Assembly (NCBI RefSeq): GCF_040438885.1
Contig: NZ_CP159218.1
Coordinates: 3,348,001 to 3,412,000, forward strand
Direction: 5' to 3'
Source: Nakamurella sp. A5-74
Lineage (GTDB): Bacteria; Actinomycetota; Actinomycetes; Mycobacteriales; Nakamurellaceae
Length of the DNA: 64,000 nt
Shown here piece by piece: positions 44,801-52,355 of the stretch. Position 1 is the stretch's first letter; each line of letters opens with the position of its first letter. A model generated the notes under the pieces. It made no database searches. It had not been told where the DNA came from and saw only the letters and a program-made list of their open reading frames with translations. A program made the position numbers and the translations under genes.

Positions 44801-45352
44801 GACGCGATCACCGGCGGTCATCCGTACCTGCTGCACGTCGGGAGTGACATCCCCCGCAAGCGGCTGGACGTGCTGGTGGAGACCTTCGCCCGGCTGCTTC
44901 CGACGTTCCCTGGCCTGGTGCTCGTGCAGGTGGGTGCGGCGACACTGCCGACGAGCGGAGCGTCTCCGCGCACGAACGGGCTGCCGACGGACGCGGTGCT
45001 CCGGCCGCGCGACGTGGACGACGCGCTGCTCGCGTCCTTCTACCGGGGTGCCCAGCTGGTGCTGGTGCCGAGCGAGGCGGAGGGATTCGGGATGCCGGTC
45101 GTCGAGGCCCTGCGCTGCGGCAGCATCGTGCTGGCCTCGGACCTCCCGGTGTTCCGGGAGATCGCCGGTGACGCGATCCTCACTGCTCCGGTCGGCGACG
45201 TGGAGGCCTTCGTCGCGACGGCGACCACGGTGCTACAGGATCCGTCGACCGCGCCGTCGCCCGCCGTTCGGGCAGCGGCAGCCCAGCCCTACACCTGGCG
45301 CCGTCATGCCTCGTCGATCCTGGACGCCTACCGGCGGTTGCACGCCGGCTGA
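41813..45352 (+). CDS. Giant bifunctional glycosyltransferase (two GT4 modules)
   Basis: The 1179-residue protein contains a first GT4 module (residues about 20-400; GMGQYALELLVALGTRSDLA, VLMPTGNDVRKNNGRAVAAF, FPPVYEGLGLPVLEAVERR) and a diverged middle part with no clear active site (400-740). A repeat-rich linker (about 745-805, DAGTT units) leads to a second GT4 module (805-1179; YLLHVGSDIPRKRLDVLVET, VPSEAEGFGMPVVEALRCG). It may add two sugars or make an alternating polymer. The GTG at 41813 overlaps the stop of the 128-residue gene. The open frame upstream of that point is a shadow of that gene. Confidence 0.8.
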   Translation: MIPATVTDATATQATATQAQTPSRWVIDGQVLQTEARLRGMGQYALELLVALGTRSDLAVTVVLTDALPDAAARASLAERAPGIEIAVLPLLLDDLAGASHRKRNLATWDTFLRTRTADGDPLGFLLLSPMQGTILPVMPSRVAGVIRWALVYDLIPLMFPELYLQHPVKQSEYERRLGNILVADGVLTISATVANDVVLGLGIDADRIASIDGAPIPHAVGRASVPGLRDAYVLMPTGNDVRKNNGRAVAAFREFAATDPDVQLVVTSDFTASQRAALAGDPADQVLFTGPVSGEQMNELYAGATAVLFPPVYEGLGLPVLEAVERRVPVACSDIPVFREITDGGVAWFDPESVPQMVQALRRVCGPDAQRPRLTEDQRGAVLRRFSWPEVAGRFVSCTSDLATALLPPDPTIPSTRLELVGPDPADDARAGRMLLDVVAEVSRQADTTVLVEAGGGDLVRRALGARELIRGTSPDDTRTQVHLLSSSPACALTLLHAMSVPGIAVVLDTDLSGPWRELEEVGLLSAGRIAGGELLHAQEPNGVHHLASVLATARWVVVFDEVRAGLLREACETFGVDQRKVICAPAPAPLLSHPELVRHERVSVEVRDELTTDARIATGRAAEDTDRAGSRIARAAIARLDRAEPVTAARVLRLGVVPATTGSAAELGLPDDVVLPAAEIAAALREPDRLDALAAAGSAQLPTHRPVVFAALLVELANTPTPTVEPGAGGVWDSAQDSAQDSMVRDPAAARSGATVPGGTDAGVSDAGATDAGTTDAGTTDAGTTDAGTTDAGATDAGTIDLTVVLESPQEGAPSVDRCGRMLVTELRELPAQVRLHPVQLRMPSVARSLPVIGRRHLALNLDRVVARYPVAIGQLLRADRVGDGAGFFHLADHVYAHLVGRLPAARTGVYCHDLDGFAPVLDPDERAHPLTRILARDALRGLAEAALVFHSTRTVGEQLTATGLIDPGRLVLAPLGAAAVFDVAADHAPDARRDAITGGHPYLLHVGSDIPRKRLDVLVETFARLLPTFPGLVLVQVGAATLPTSGASPRTNGLPTDAVLRPRDVDDALLASFYRGAQLVLVPSEAEGFGMPVVEALRCGSIVLASDLPVFREIAGDAILTAPVGDVEAFVATATTVLQDPSTAPSPAVRAAAAQPYTWRRHASSILDAYRRLHAG
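44099..44218 (+). repeat. 15-bp tandem repeat, 8 copies, in the giant glycosyltransferase linker
   Basis: Eight 15-bp units (consensus GACGCAGGAACCACC) encode D-A-G-T-T pentapeptides. The four central units are identical, and the outer ones differ at one to four bases. The repeat forms a flexible linker just before the second GT4 module and keeps the frame whatever the copy number. Confidence 0.95.
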
Positions 45353-45388
45353 GAGGTGCCTCATGGGCTCGATCGAGCCGGTCATGGC

Positions 45389-45418
45389 ACCGCCGATCAG
45401 GACACCGCCGATCAGGAC
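45389..45418. repeat. 15-bp direct repeat in the convergent spacer
   Basis: Two perfect copies of ACCGCCGATCAGGAC plus a partial third lie between the giant glycosyltransferase and SpoIID genes, whose 3' ends face each other. A second short repeat based on CAGCCCAG (about 45468-45495) follows. No gene is supported in this 143-bp spacer. Confidence 0.7.
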
Positions 45419-45495
45419 ACCGCCGTCAGCAGATCCATCTGCTCGGCAGTCCAGATCTGATCAGCCCAGCCCAGCCCAGTTCAGCCCAGTTCCGT

Positions 45496-46881
45496 TCAGG
45501 CGACGGTGAACCAGTTCGAGTACAGCCCGAGCAGGGAGGCGATCTCATCACCGGAGATCGGGTCGGTGTATCGCCCGTCGGTCCCATAGAGCCGGACGCT
45601 GATCACCCGGCGATTACCGGAGTCCCTTTTCGTGACCCGCAGTTCCTTCAGATCGCCGATCTGCGAGCGGTACTTGTCCTGCAGCGGTGTGGTGGGCACC
45701 GTGGTCGTCCAGGAGTGGTAGATGTTGCCCGGCGCACGGGCGTCACCTGCGTCGGAGACCGCCGGGAACACCCCGCCCGCGGAGAACCCGCCGGTCGACG
45801 CGGAGAACTCTGTCTTGGCGATGGCGCCGGAGGAATTGACCAGCACCCTGCCGGTGGTGGCCGAGACCGCGCGGGTGGCGCGGTTGTCCTCGATCAGCCG
45901 GCCACCGGAGCCGGCACCGCCGTAGACCTGGCAGACCGCCGTGTCGCAGACCTTCGCGTACGGCCGGTGCGGCGGGGACGCCAGCGCGTAGGAACGGGCG
46001 ACGACCGCCTGCGCCTGCAACGCCTGGAACCCGCGGCCGCCGGCGGCGTCACCCCACGAGGCAGGCATCTCGCGCGGGACGACGCCGCGCAAGTAGTCAT
46101 CCACGCCGACCGAGTTGATCAGCCGACGGCCGGGGTTGGTGGCGTCGACCGACCGGTACGTCAGCGATCCGCGGTAGGCCTTCAGGACGCTGCCGGCGCA
46201 GACGTTGAGCATCTTGCTGACGTCAGCGCCCGGAGCGACGACCGACGAGGTGACGAGCGCCGCTCCGGAATCGATCCGGGCCAGCGGCGACACCGACGTC
46301 GAGGTGCAGCTGCTGGTCGAGGAGACGGTGACGGCTCTCGTCGTCGCGGAGTACTGCAGGACGGCGACCTTGCCGGCCGGGAACCCCACTCCGCCGGCAC
46401 GGAAGGAGGCGTGCGGCGAGGTGATCCGGACGTTGACGCCGTCCCAGGCAGTGAGCCGGACGGTGATCTTCTGCGACGCTGCGGCAACCGGGCTGGTGAC
46501 CAGTCGGGTCCCCCCGTAGAAACGCGCCAGGATCTTGGAGGCCGGGTAGGCGTACGCGACGGCATAGCCGTAGGCGCCGTACTGACCCATGCCGCGGCCA
46601 TGGCCGAAGCCGTGGCCGGTCAGGGTGATCCGGCTGAGTGCCGCGACTGCGGTCGACGAGGCTGCCGGCGCAGCGTGGGCCGCTGCCGGTGCGGGCGCTG
46701 CCTGGGCCGGTGCGGCGAGCAGACCGGAGATGAAGGCCAGACCGAGCGCTGCTGCAGTCCCGGCCCGACGTCCGAGCTGCCGGTGGCCCTTCGCCGGGAG
46801 ATCGGCGGACCGAGCGGTCGCAGCGGTCGCAGCGGAGGAAACGTACGGACCTGCAAGCGTGCTGAACAAGAAATCCCCCAA
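45496..46881 (-). CDS. SpoIID/LytB domain secreted protein
   Basis: The 461-residue protein has a hydrophobic segment ending in an Ala-x-Ala site (LGLAFISGLLAAPAQA, residues about 46-61), so it is exported. It then has the GHGFGHGRGMGQYGAYGYA motif and the SpoIID/LytB domain (VDDYLRGVVPREMPASWG, LQAQAVVARSYA, ATTGRVLV). SpoIID-like proteins cleave glycan strands or enhance amidases in the wall. The start is unsure: the longest frame opens with TTG at 46881, and another TTG lies at 46869 behind GGGGGA. Upstream is a small tandem repeat. Confidence 0.82.
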   Translation of the reverse strand: MGDFLFSTLAGPYVSSAATAATARSADLPAKGHRQLGRRAGTAAALGLAFISGLLAAPAQAAPAPAAAHAAPAASSTAVAALSRITLTGHGFGHGRGMGQYGAYGYAVAYAYPASKILARFYGGTRLVTSPVAAASQKITVRLTAWDGVNVRITSPHASFRAGGVGFPAGKVAVLQYSATTRAVTVSSTSSCTSTSVSPLARIDSGAALVTSSVVAPGADVSKMLNVCAGSVLKAYRGSLTYRSVDATNPGRRLINSVGVDDYLRGVVPREMPASWGDAAGGRGFQALQAQAVVARSYALASPPHRPYAKVCDTAVCQVYGGAGSGGRLIEDNRATRAVSATTGRVLVNSSGAIAKTEFSASTGGFSAGGVFPAVSDAGDARAPGNIYHSWTTTVPTTPLQDKYRSQIGDLKELRVTKRDSGNRRVISVRLYGTDGRYTDPISGDEIASLLGLYSNWFTVA

Positions 46882-46963
46882 AGATGAGTGGAGCGGAACA
46901 GAGCAGAGCTGGACGGGCGGTGCTCGATCGCGCGGTACGGGATCGAGCGGTACGCACCGGGTG

Positions 46964-47014
46964 GTGCTGCATCAAGCAGTGCTGCATCGAGCAGTACTGC
47001 ATCGAGCAGTACTG
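46964..47014. repeat. 15-bp tandem repeat upstream of the SpoIID gene
   Basis: Three full units and one partial unit of GTGCTGCATCAAGCA-type sequence (variants with A for G at position 3 and G for A at position 11) lie 83-133 bases upstream of the SpoIID gene start. They sit in the spacer behind rmlD. They are in the region where promoter or regulatory sites would be expected, outside any supported gene. Confidence 0.85.
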
Positions 47015-47163
47015 AACGACAACGGACGCCGCGTCACACGTGTCGCGGACGGACGCCGACTGCCACCCACCCTGCAGCAATTGTGTGGTCCGGGCAACTT
47101 GTTCGGACGGGCCGAGGTGATGCGCCGCCCTCGGCTACAGAGGCGTGCGGCACTGTGCGGGAA

Positions 47164-48159
47164 TCAGTCGGTCGCGCTGACCGTCTCCCCCGACCGCCGT
47201 GACGGCACGCCGAACGCGACCCGGTGGGCCGCGAAGGCCCGCTCGAAGGCCTGCTCCCAGTGCGGCAACGGGGTCAGACCGGCAGCGATCCACGACGTGT
47301 TCGACAGTACCGAGTACGCGGGGCGAGCGGCGGGCGAAGGACGGTCGGCCGAGCTGATCGGCTGGACCCGTTGGGGGTCGACCCCGACCGCGGCGAAGAT
47401 CGTCCTGGCGAACTCGAACCAGGTGGTCTCCCCGGTGGACGTCCCGTGCAGGACGCGCCCGTCCGACCGGTCCGGCTCGGCGGCAGCAAGTTGCAGTAGG
47501 CCGACGGCCAGGTCGGCTGCGTGGGTGGGGGCGCCGCGTTGGTCGTCGATGACGGTGACGACGCCGTCGCCGAGCGCCAGTCGCACCATCGTGCGGACGA
47601 AGTTCGGTCCGGTCGCGCCGTACAACCAAGCAGTGCGCACCACCTGGCCGCGCGGGTTGCCCTGCAGCACTGCCTGTTCGCCGGCGAGCTTGCTGGCGCC
47701 GTAGGCCCCGAGCGGGCCGGTGGGGTCGTCCGCCGCATAGGGCCGCGTCCCGTTGCCGGGAAAGACGTAGTCGGTGGAGACGTGCAGCAGCCGCAACCCG
47801 GCGGCCGCCGTGGCGGCAGCCAGGTGCGCGGGACCGTCGGCGTTGATCGCAAACGCCCGGTCCCGTTCGGTCTCGGCGGCATCGACGCCGGTGTGGGCTG
47901 CGGCGTTGATCACCACCGTGCGCGGATCCGCCGCGGCCGCGCGCGCCACCGCCTCGTGGACAGCCGCCGGGTCGGTGACGTCGAGCTCGGCCGACGAGTA
48001 CGCCTGCACCGGCGTCCCGTTCGCCGCGGCGAGGCGGGCGAGATCCGACCCGAGCTGTCCTCTGGCCCCGGTGATCAGCACGGTTCCGGCACGCGGCAGC
48101 TCGAGCGGCTCGAGCGTCTCGGACGCAGGCGCCGACGCGGCGTCGGGGGTGTTCGTCAT
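47164..48159 (-). CDS. rmlD: dTDP-4-dehydrorhamnose reductase
   Basis: The 331-residue protein has VLITGARGQLGSDLARLAA, VVINAAAHTGVDAAETERD, LLHVSTDYVFPG and YGASKLAGEQAVL (Tyr/Lys), the RmlD set. It performs the last step to dTDP-L-rhamnose. The ATG at 48159 is preferred over the longer open frame because the Rossmann motif follows after about 28 residues and a promoter-like pair lies just upstream. It is divergent from the LCP gene, as in mycobacteria (Rv3266c/Rv3267). Confidence 0.9.
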   Translation of the reverse strand: MTNTPDAASAPASETLEPLELPRAGTVLITGARGQLGSDLARLAAANGTPVQAYSSAELDVTDPAAVHEAVARAAAADPRTVVINAAAHTGVDAAETERDRAFAINADGPAHLAAATAAAGLRLLHVSTDYVFPGNGTRPYAADDPTGPLGAYGASKLAGEQAVLQGNPRGQVVRTAWLYGATGPNFVRTMVRLALGDGVVTVIDDQRGAPTHAADLAVGLLQLAAAEPDRSDGRVLHGTSTGETTWFEFARTIFAAVGVDPQRVQPISSADRPSPAARPAYSVLSNTSWIAAGLTPLPHWEQAFERAFAAHRVAFGVPSRRSGETVSATD

Positions 48160-48165
48160 GGACCC

Positions 48166-48193
48166 ATTGTGAGCGTGCCGGCAGCCATGACAA
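48166..48193 (-). promoter_or_regulatory. Candidate promoter for rmlD
   Basis: On the minus strand TTGTCA (48193-48188), a 16-bp spacer and CACAAT (48171-48166) are followed after 6 nt by the rmlD ATG. This again suggests a leaderless start, although the -10 box is weak. Confidence 0.35.
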
Positions 48194-48433
48194 CAATCTG
48201 CAGGCGGCCGATCCGTCGGCCACATCAGAGGCGGCATGGGACGCGAGACCGGACACGCCTGCTCTCGGTCAGGAGAGTCCATGGCTGCGATCGCTACCCT
48301 GGGATCCGGACGAGCCACCACCGGCTGGTCGCAGCGCCCGGCGAACTGGGCCCCAACCGGTGGCCGCCGGGCCGCGGCGCAGTGCGCCGTCGCCCATCGG
48401 GCAGTCGGCTGTCCGGCAGAGAGGTTGCACCGC

Positions 48434-50827
48434 ATGAGCACTCCCCGCGACGGGTCCTCCGGAGAACGGGGGCCGCGCAGGTTCGGGCCCTCCGCCGAGG
48501 ATCCAGCGCGTGGCGCGGGCGACCCGTCCGGCCGTCCACGCACCGGTCCACCCGCCGGTGCCGACGCTTCCAGCCCCGCAGGTTCAGCAGGCCCCGCACG
48601 TCCCGCCCGTCCCGCAGGCATGGCCGGCCCCGCGGATCCTGTCGGCCCCGCCCGGTCCGCCGGCGCCGGCTCGGCAGGCCCGGGGCAACCCGTCTCTCCC
48701 CGCGCCCAGGGTCCTCGACCGGAGGCACCCCCACGTGGCGCCGCGCCCCAGCCCCCACCACCCGGTGGTCCGCCCGACCGTGGGCCTCAGATGCCGCCGC
48801 CGGGCCCGCGGGCCGGCGTCCAGCGCGACGTCGGTCGACCACCGTCCTCGCCAGGCGCCCGACCACCTGTCTCCCCGACTGCTGCATCCGCCGTTCCTGG
48901 GGGCGCCGTTCCTGGGGGCGCCGTTCCTGGGGGCGCCGTTCCTGGGGGCGCCGTTCCTGGGGATGCCAGTCAGGTGGGTCGCCGTCCGGTCCCGCCCGGG
49001 TCACTCCGCGCGGCGCTGCCCGTCGATCCCGCCCGGCCGGGCACCACCGACCGCAGCGGTGTCGCCGCCGGGCCCACCGCACTGACACCCGAACAGCCGG
49101 CCAGTGCTCGACCGCCGAGCAAGGCCTGGTCGGAACTGGACGATCGTCGTCCGGCCACCCGCATGATGCCCTCGGCCCCACCGGTCGCCGGCGGTCCGGG
49201 AGGTCCCGGAGGTCCCAGGGGGCCGGGTGGTCCCGGGGGGCCGGGCGGACCGCGTGGGCCGGTCCGGCTCGGCGGCGGCTCCGACGGACCTGACGACGGC
49301 TCGGGCCGACGACGCACCCCGGGCGGCATCCTCGCGTCCCGCATCGTGTCCACGATCGCCGCGGTCGCACTGTTGCTCGTCACCGGCATCGGCTACTTCG
49401 TGAACCAGGGCGGCACCTCCGACGCCCAGACGAATGCGACCCAGGTCGACAAGATCCCCGGCGGCGGGATCACCATCCTGCTGGTCGGGTCCGACTCCCG
49501 CTCGCATGCCGACGGCACCCCGCTGAACGCAGAGGAGCTCAAGCTGGTGTCGACCACGGAGAGCTCCGGAACCAACACCGACACCCTGATGCTGCTGCAC
49601 ATCCCGGCCGGCGGGGCACGGGCGACAGCTGTCTCCATCCCCCGTGACACCTGGATCGACGAGTCCGTCACCTCGACGGTGAAGGGCCCGTACTCGGACG
49701 GCAGCGAGGGTGAGTACAAGCCGAACAAGATCAACGCGTTCTACGGCACCGCGAAGACCTACTCCGCCCAGTACCTGACGTCGCAGGGCGTCACCGGGGC
49801 GGAGCGCGAGCGACGCTCCAGTGAGGCCGGCCGACAGATGCTGATCTCCGTCCTCAGCAAGTTCACCGGCATGTACATCGACCACTTCGCCGAGGTCAAC
49901 CTGATCGCGTTCTACACGATCAGCACTGCGCTGCAAGGAGTTCCGGTCTGTCTGAAGGCGGCCGTCAGCGATTCGTTCTCCGGTGCCGACTTCCCGGCCG
50001 GACTCCAGGAGGTCGAGGGCACGTCAGCCCTGGCCTTCGTCCGACAGCGCCACGGTCTCCCCGGGGGTGATCTCGACCGGGTGCGACGCCAGCAGGCGTT
50101 CCTGTCCGGGGCGATCAAGAAGGTGCTGTCTGCGCCGACCACGATCCCCTCCCTGGCCGACGCCGCCCAACAATCCCTGGTGATGGACAAGGGCCTGGAT
50201 CTGCTGACCCTCGGCCAGCAGATGCAGGCGCTCAGTGGCGGGCAGATCACCTTCGAGACGCTGCCGACCCACGGCGCGGCGGTCGATGCCGGCACCGACG
50301 CGTTGGCCGCCGACCCCGCCGAGGTGAAGGCCTTCTTCGCGAAGATCCGCGGCTCTGCGTCGTCAACCGGTGGCAGCAAGGGGGCCACCACCAGCGCAGC
50401 GGCGCAGAAGCTGACCGTCGACGTGCAGAACGGCACGATGACCGCCGCTCTCGGGAAGAGCGTCGCGGCAATCCTGGAGGGCAAGGGCATGACGGTCACC
50501 AAGCCGGCCGACCTGCCGGGCAAGAGCAACTCCAACCAGTTGGAGACCACCGAAGTGCGATATCCGTCCGGGGCGAAGGCGAATGCCGATGCCGTCGTCG
50601 CCGCCCTCGGTTTCGGCACCGCCACCCCGAGCGGGGACGTCGCTGCCGGACACGTGCTGGTCGTCGCCGGCAAGGATGCTCCGGCTCCGTCCGGCCTGCG
50701 GGCGGCACTGCCTGCCTTCGCTGGCGACGGCACTCCCGCCGTCGCGGGCGCCGCAGCACCTGTCGTTGTTCTCCCAGCTGCCGGCGCCGTGCCGGACAGT
50801 ATCGACGGCGTTGCGTGCATCAACTGA
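48434..50827 (+). CDS. LytR-CpsA-Psr (LCP) wall-polymer transferase with LytR_C domain
   Basis: The 797-residue protein has a roughly 295-residue Pro/Gly/Ala-rich cytoplasmic tail, one membrane helix (about 300-320, IVSTIAAVALLLVTGIGYFV), an LCP domain (340-545) and a C-terminal LytR_C domain (about 658-750). LCP residues are visible in LLVGSDSRSH, TDTLMLLHIP, SIPRDTW, KINAFYG and FVRQRHGLPGGDLDRVRRQQAF. LCP enzymes move lipid-linked polymers onto peptidoglycan outside the cell. The position next to rmlD matches Rv3267/Lcp1, which attaches arabinogalactan. The tail is much longer than usual and holds two kinds of repeats. Confidence 0.9.
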   Translation: MSTPRDGSSGERGPRRFGPSAEDPARGAGDPSGRPRTGPPAGADASSPAGSAGPARPARPAGMAGPADPVGPARSAGAGSAGPGQPVSPRAQGPRPEAPPRGAAPQPPPPGGPPDRGPQMPPPGPRAGVQRDVGRPPSSPGARPPVSPTAASAVPGGAVPGGAVPGGAVPGGAVPGDASQVGRRPVPPGSLRAALPVDPARPGTTDRSGVAAGPTALTPEQPASARPPSKAWSELDDRRPATRMMPSAPPVAGGPGGPGGPRGPGGPGGPGGPRGPVRLGGGSDGPDDGSGRRRTPGGILASRIVSTIAAVALLLVTGIGYFVNQGGTSDAQTNATQVDKIPGGGITILLVGSDSRSHADGTPLNAEELKLVSTTESSGTNTDTLMLLHIPAGGARATAVSIPRDTWIDESVTSTVKGPYSDGSEGEYKPNKINAFYGTAKTYSAQYLTSQGVTGAERERRSSEAGRQMLISVLSKFTGMYIDHFAEVNLIAFYTISTALQGVPVCLKAAVSDSFSGADFPAGLQEVEGTSALAFVRQRHGLPGGDLDRVRRQQAFLSGAIKKVLSAPTTIPSLADAAQQSLVMDKGLDLLTLGQQMQALSGGQITFETLPTHGAAVDAGTDALAADPAEVKAFFAKIRGSASSTGGSKGATTSAAAQKLTVDVQNGTMTAALGKSVAAILEGKGMTVTKPADLPGKSNSNQLETTEVRYPSGAKANADAVVAALGFGTATPSGDVAAGHVLVVAGKDAPAPSGLRAALPAFAGDGTPAVAGAAAPVVVLPAAGAVPDSIDGVACIN
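48893..48967 (+). repeat. 15-bp tandem repeat, 5 copies, in the LCP gene
   Basis: Four identical copies of GTTCCTGGGGGCGCC and a fifth with one change encode V-P-G-G-A pentapeptides (residues 154-178) in the cytoplasmic tail. The VPGGA pattern resembles elastin-like sequence. Confidence 0.95.
49190..49263 (+). repeat. Collagen-like Gly-x-Pro stretch in the LCP gene
   Basis: Eight consecutive triplets of the type G-G-P or R-G-P (residues 253-276) lie about 25 residues before the membrane helix, followed by an acidic and basic segment. DNA in this stretch is an imperfect 9-bp repeat. Confidence 0.8.
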
Positions 50828-51564
50828 TGGCCTCCCCCTCCGAAGCGCACATCGGCGCCGGCAGTGTCACCGACGTGGTGCTCGGCCCGCTGCTGCGGGC
50901 AGATCTGCACGTTCCGCGGCTGGTCACCTACAGCCCCCTCGGTCGCACCGAGTTGTCGACGGCCTCGCTGGGGAACTGGTCGGCCAAGGTGGCGGGGTTG
51001 CTGCGCGACGAACTAGGGCTCAGCCCCGGATCGGTGGTGTCGGTGCGGACCGCCGATTTCTGGCAGAGCCTGCCGATCCTGTTGGGCTGCTGGTGGAACG
51101 GGGCTGTCGTGACACCCGACGACGATGCTGACGCTGCCGTGGCCTTCGTCGCCGACGGTGACGACGCGGTGGCCGACGACGTGTTCGTGGTCTCCGGACA
51201 CCCGCTCGGCGCCCCGTCGCGGCAGGTGGCGGCACACCAGCGCGATTTCACCACTGCAGTGCTCGGACAGGCCGACAGATTCGACGCGCCACCGGCGGTC
51301 ACCTCCGAGTCTGCGGCGCTGTCTGTTGATGGTCGGATCCGCAGTGTCGGCGAGGTGCTGGCCATCGCCCGCAGTTCGGCCGGCGCGTTCTGGAGCGGCA
51401 TCAGAGTGGCAAGCACCGCACCGTGGACTCTGCCCGAGCCCGCCGTCGGACTGTTGCTGGGCACCTTGCTCGCCGACGGTGTCATCGTCCAGATCTCCGA
51501 TCCTGCAGCAGATGTGGCCGCGATCGCCGCCACCGAACACTGCTCGGTGCAGTTCGCCGGCTGA
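50827..51564 (+). CDS. TIGR03089 family protein
   Basis: The 245-residue protein resembles the N-terminal portion of an AMP-binding enzyme (LVTYSPLGRTELSTASLGNW, LPILLGCWWNGAVVTP) but lacks the ATP-binding loop. This is the actinobacterial TIGR03089 family, represented by Rv3268 next to the LCP gene in mycobacteria. The ATG overlaps the LCP stop (TGATG at 50825-50829), so it is coupled to LCP. The function is unknown; conserved linkage points to wall-polymer attachment. Confidence 0.75.
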   Translation: MASPSEAHIGAGSVTDVVLGPLLRADLHVPRLVTYSPLGRTELSTASLGNWSAKVAGLLRDELGLSPGSVVSVRTADFWQSLPILLGCWWNGAVVTPDDDADAAVAFVADGDDAVADDVFVVSGHPLGAPSRQVAAHQRDFTTAVLGQADRFDAPPAVTSESAALSVDGRIRSVGEVLAIARSSAGAFWSGIRVASTAPWTLPEPAVGLLLGTLLADGVIVQISDPAADVAAIAATEHCSVQFAG

Positions 51565-51734
51565 GCCGACCGGATCCTGCATCGCCCGCTGCTCGGCGGT
51601 TCGCCGCTGTCAGCACAGCGTCTTCCCCTACACAGCCACCCAGATCGACGTGCGACGGCTCGGGCCGTCACGCTGGCGACGCGGGTCCTGCGAACCCGAT
51701 CGCATCCGGCTCCTCGGCCTGCGACCATTGCGGT

Positions 51735-52355
51735 GTGGCCGACATCATCGAGTTCCCCGGGGAGCGAGCGGGATCACTCGAGCAGCGACTGCTCGTCGCG
51801 CAGGAAGCCCAGCTCCACGTGGTGGTCGGGCGGACGATCCCCGAATCCGACGACATCCTCGGTCATGTGGTGGCCGTCGGCGACGGCTGGGTCGCCATGG
51901 TCCGTCTGTCGGACCGGTTGTCGCCGGACGGCTGGACCTTCGTTCCGCTGGACGACGTGCATCAGGTGTCGGTGGATGCGGATCCCGACTGCTTTCCCAA
52001 CCGCGCGCTGAGAGCACGCGGGCACTGGCCGCCGACGGTGCCTGACCGTCCGGAGCTGGGCTCGGTACGGAGCGCCATCGAAACAGCTGCTCGGAGCTCC
52101 CCGCTCGTCACACTGTTCAGGGAGCTCGAGAATCCCGACAGCTGTGTGATCGGAACGTTGGTGGACCTCGACGACGACCGGGTCGGGATGCGGTTGATCA
52201 CCCCCGAAGCCGTCTGGGAGACGGACACCACCAGCTATGACCTCGACGACATCACTCGGGTGGAGTGCGGCGGCGGATACGAGGAAGCGTTGCACCTGGC
52301 TGTCGAGCTCCTTCCGTCGGCGCCAGGGCCGAGCGGGCACACCGTCCCTACCTGA
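51735..52355 (+). CDS. Hypothetical protein with two similar beta-rich halves
   Basis: The 206-residue frame starts at GTG 51735 (ADIIEFPGERAGSLEQRLLV). Two segments look related: ILGHVVAVGDGWVAMVRL with FVPLDDVHQVSVD (residues about 40-75), and VIGTLVDLDDDRVGMRL with YDLDDITRVECGGG (about 135-180). Each is a likely small beta barrel ending in an LDD-x-x-x-V strand. No signal peptide or enzyme motif is present, so it is cytosolic with an unknown role. It overlaps the acyl-CoA dehydrogenase gene tail to tail by eight bases. Confidence 0.65.
   Translation: MADIIEFPGERAGSLEQRLLVAQEAQLHVVVGRTIPESDDILGHVVAVGDGWVAMVRLSDRLSPDGWTFVPLDDVHQVSVDADPDCFPNRALRARGHWPPTVPDRPELGSVRSAIETAARSSPLVTLFRELENPDSCVIGTLVDLDDDRVGMRLITPEAVWETDTTSYDLDDITRVECGGGYEEALHLAVELLPSAPGPSGHTVPT

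Noticed and set aside
45363-45509. 48-codon frame over the repeats between the giant glycosyltransferase and SpoIID genes
   Set aside because: Made of short repeats, overlaps the SpoIID 3' end and loses codon bias in its second half.
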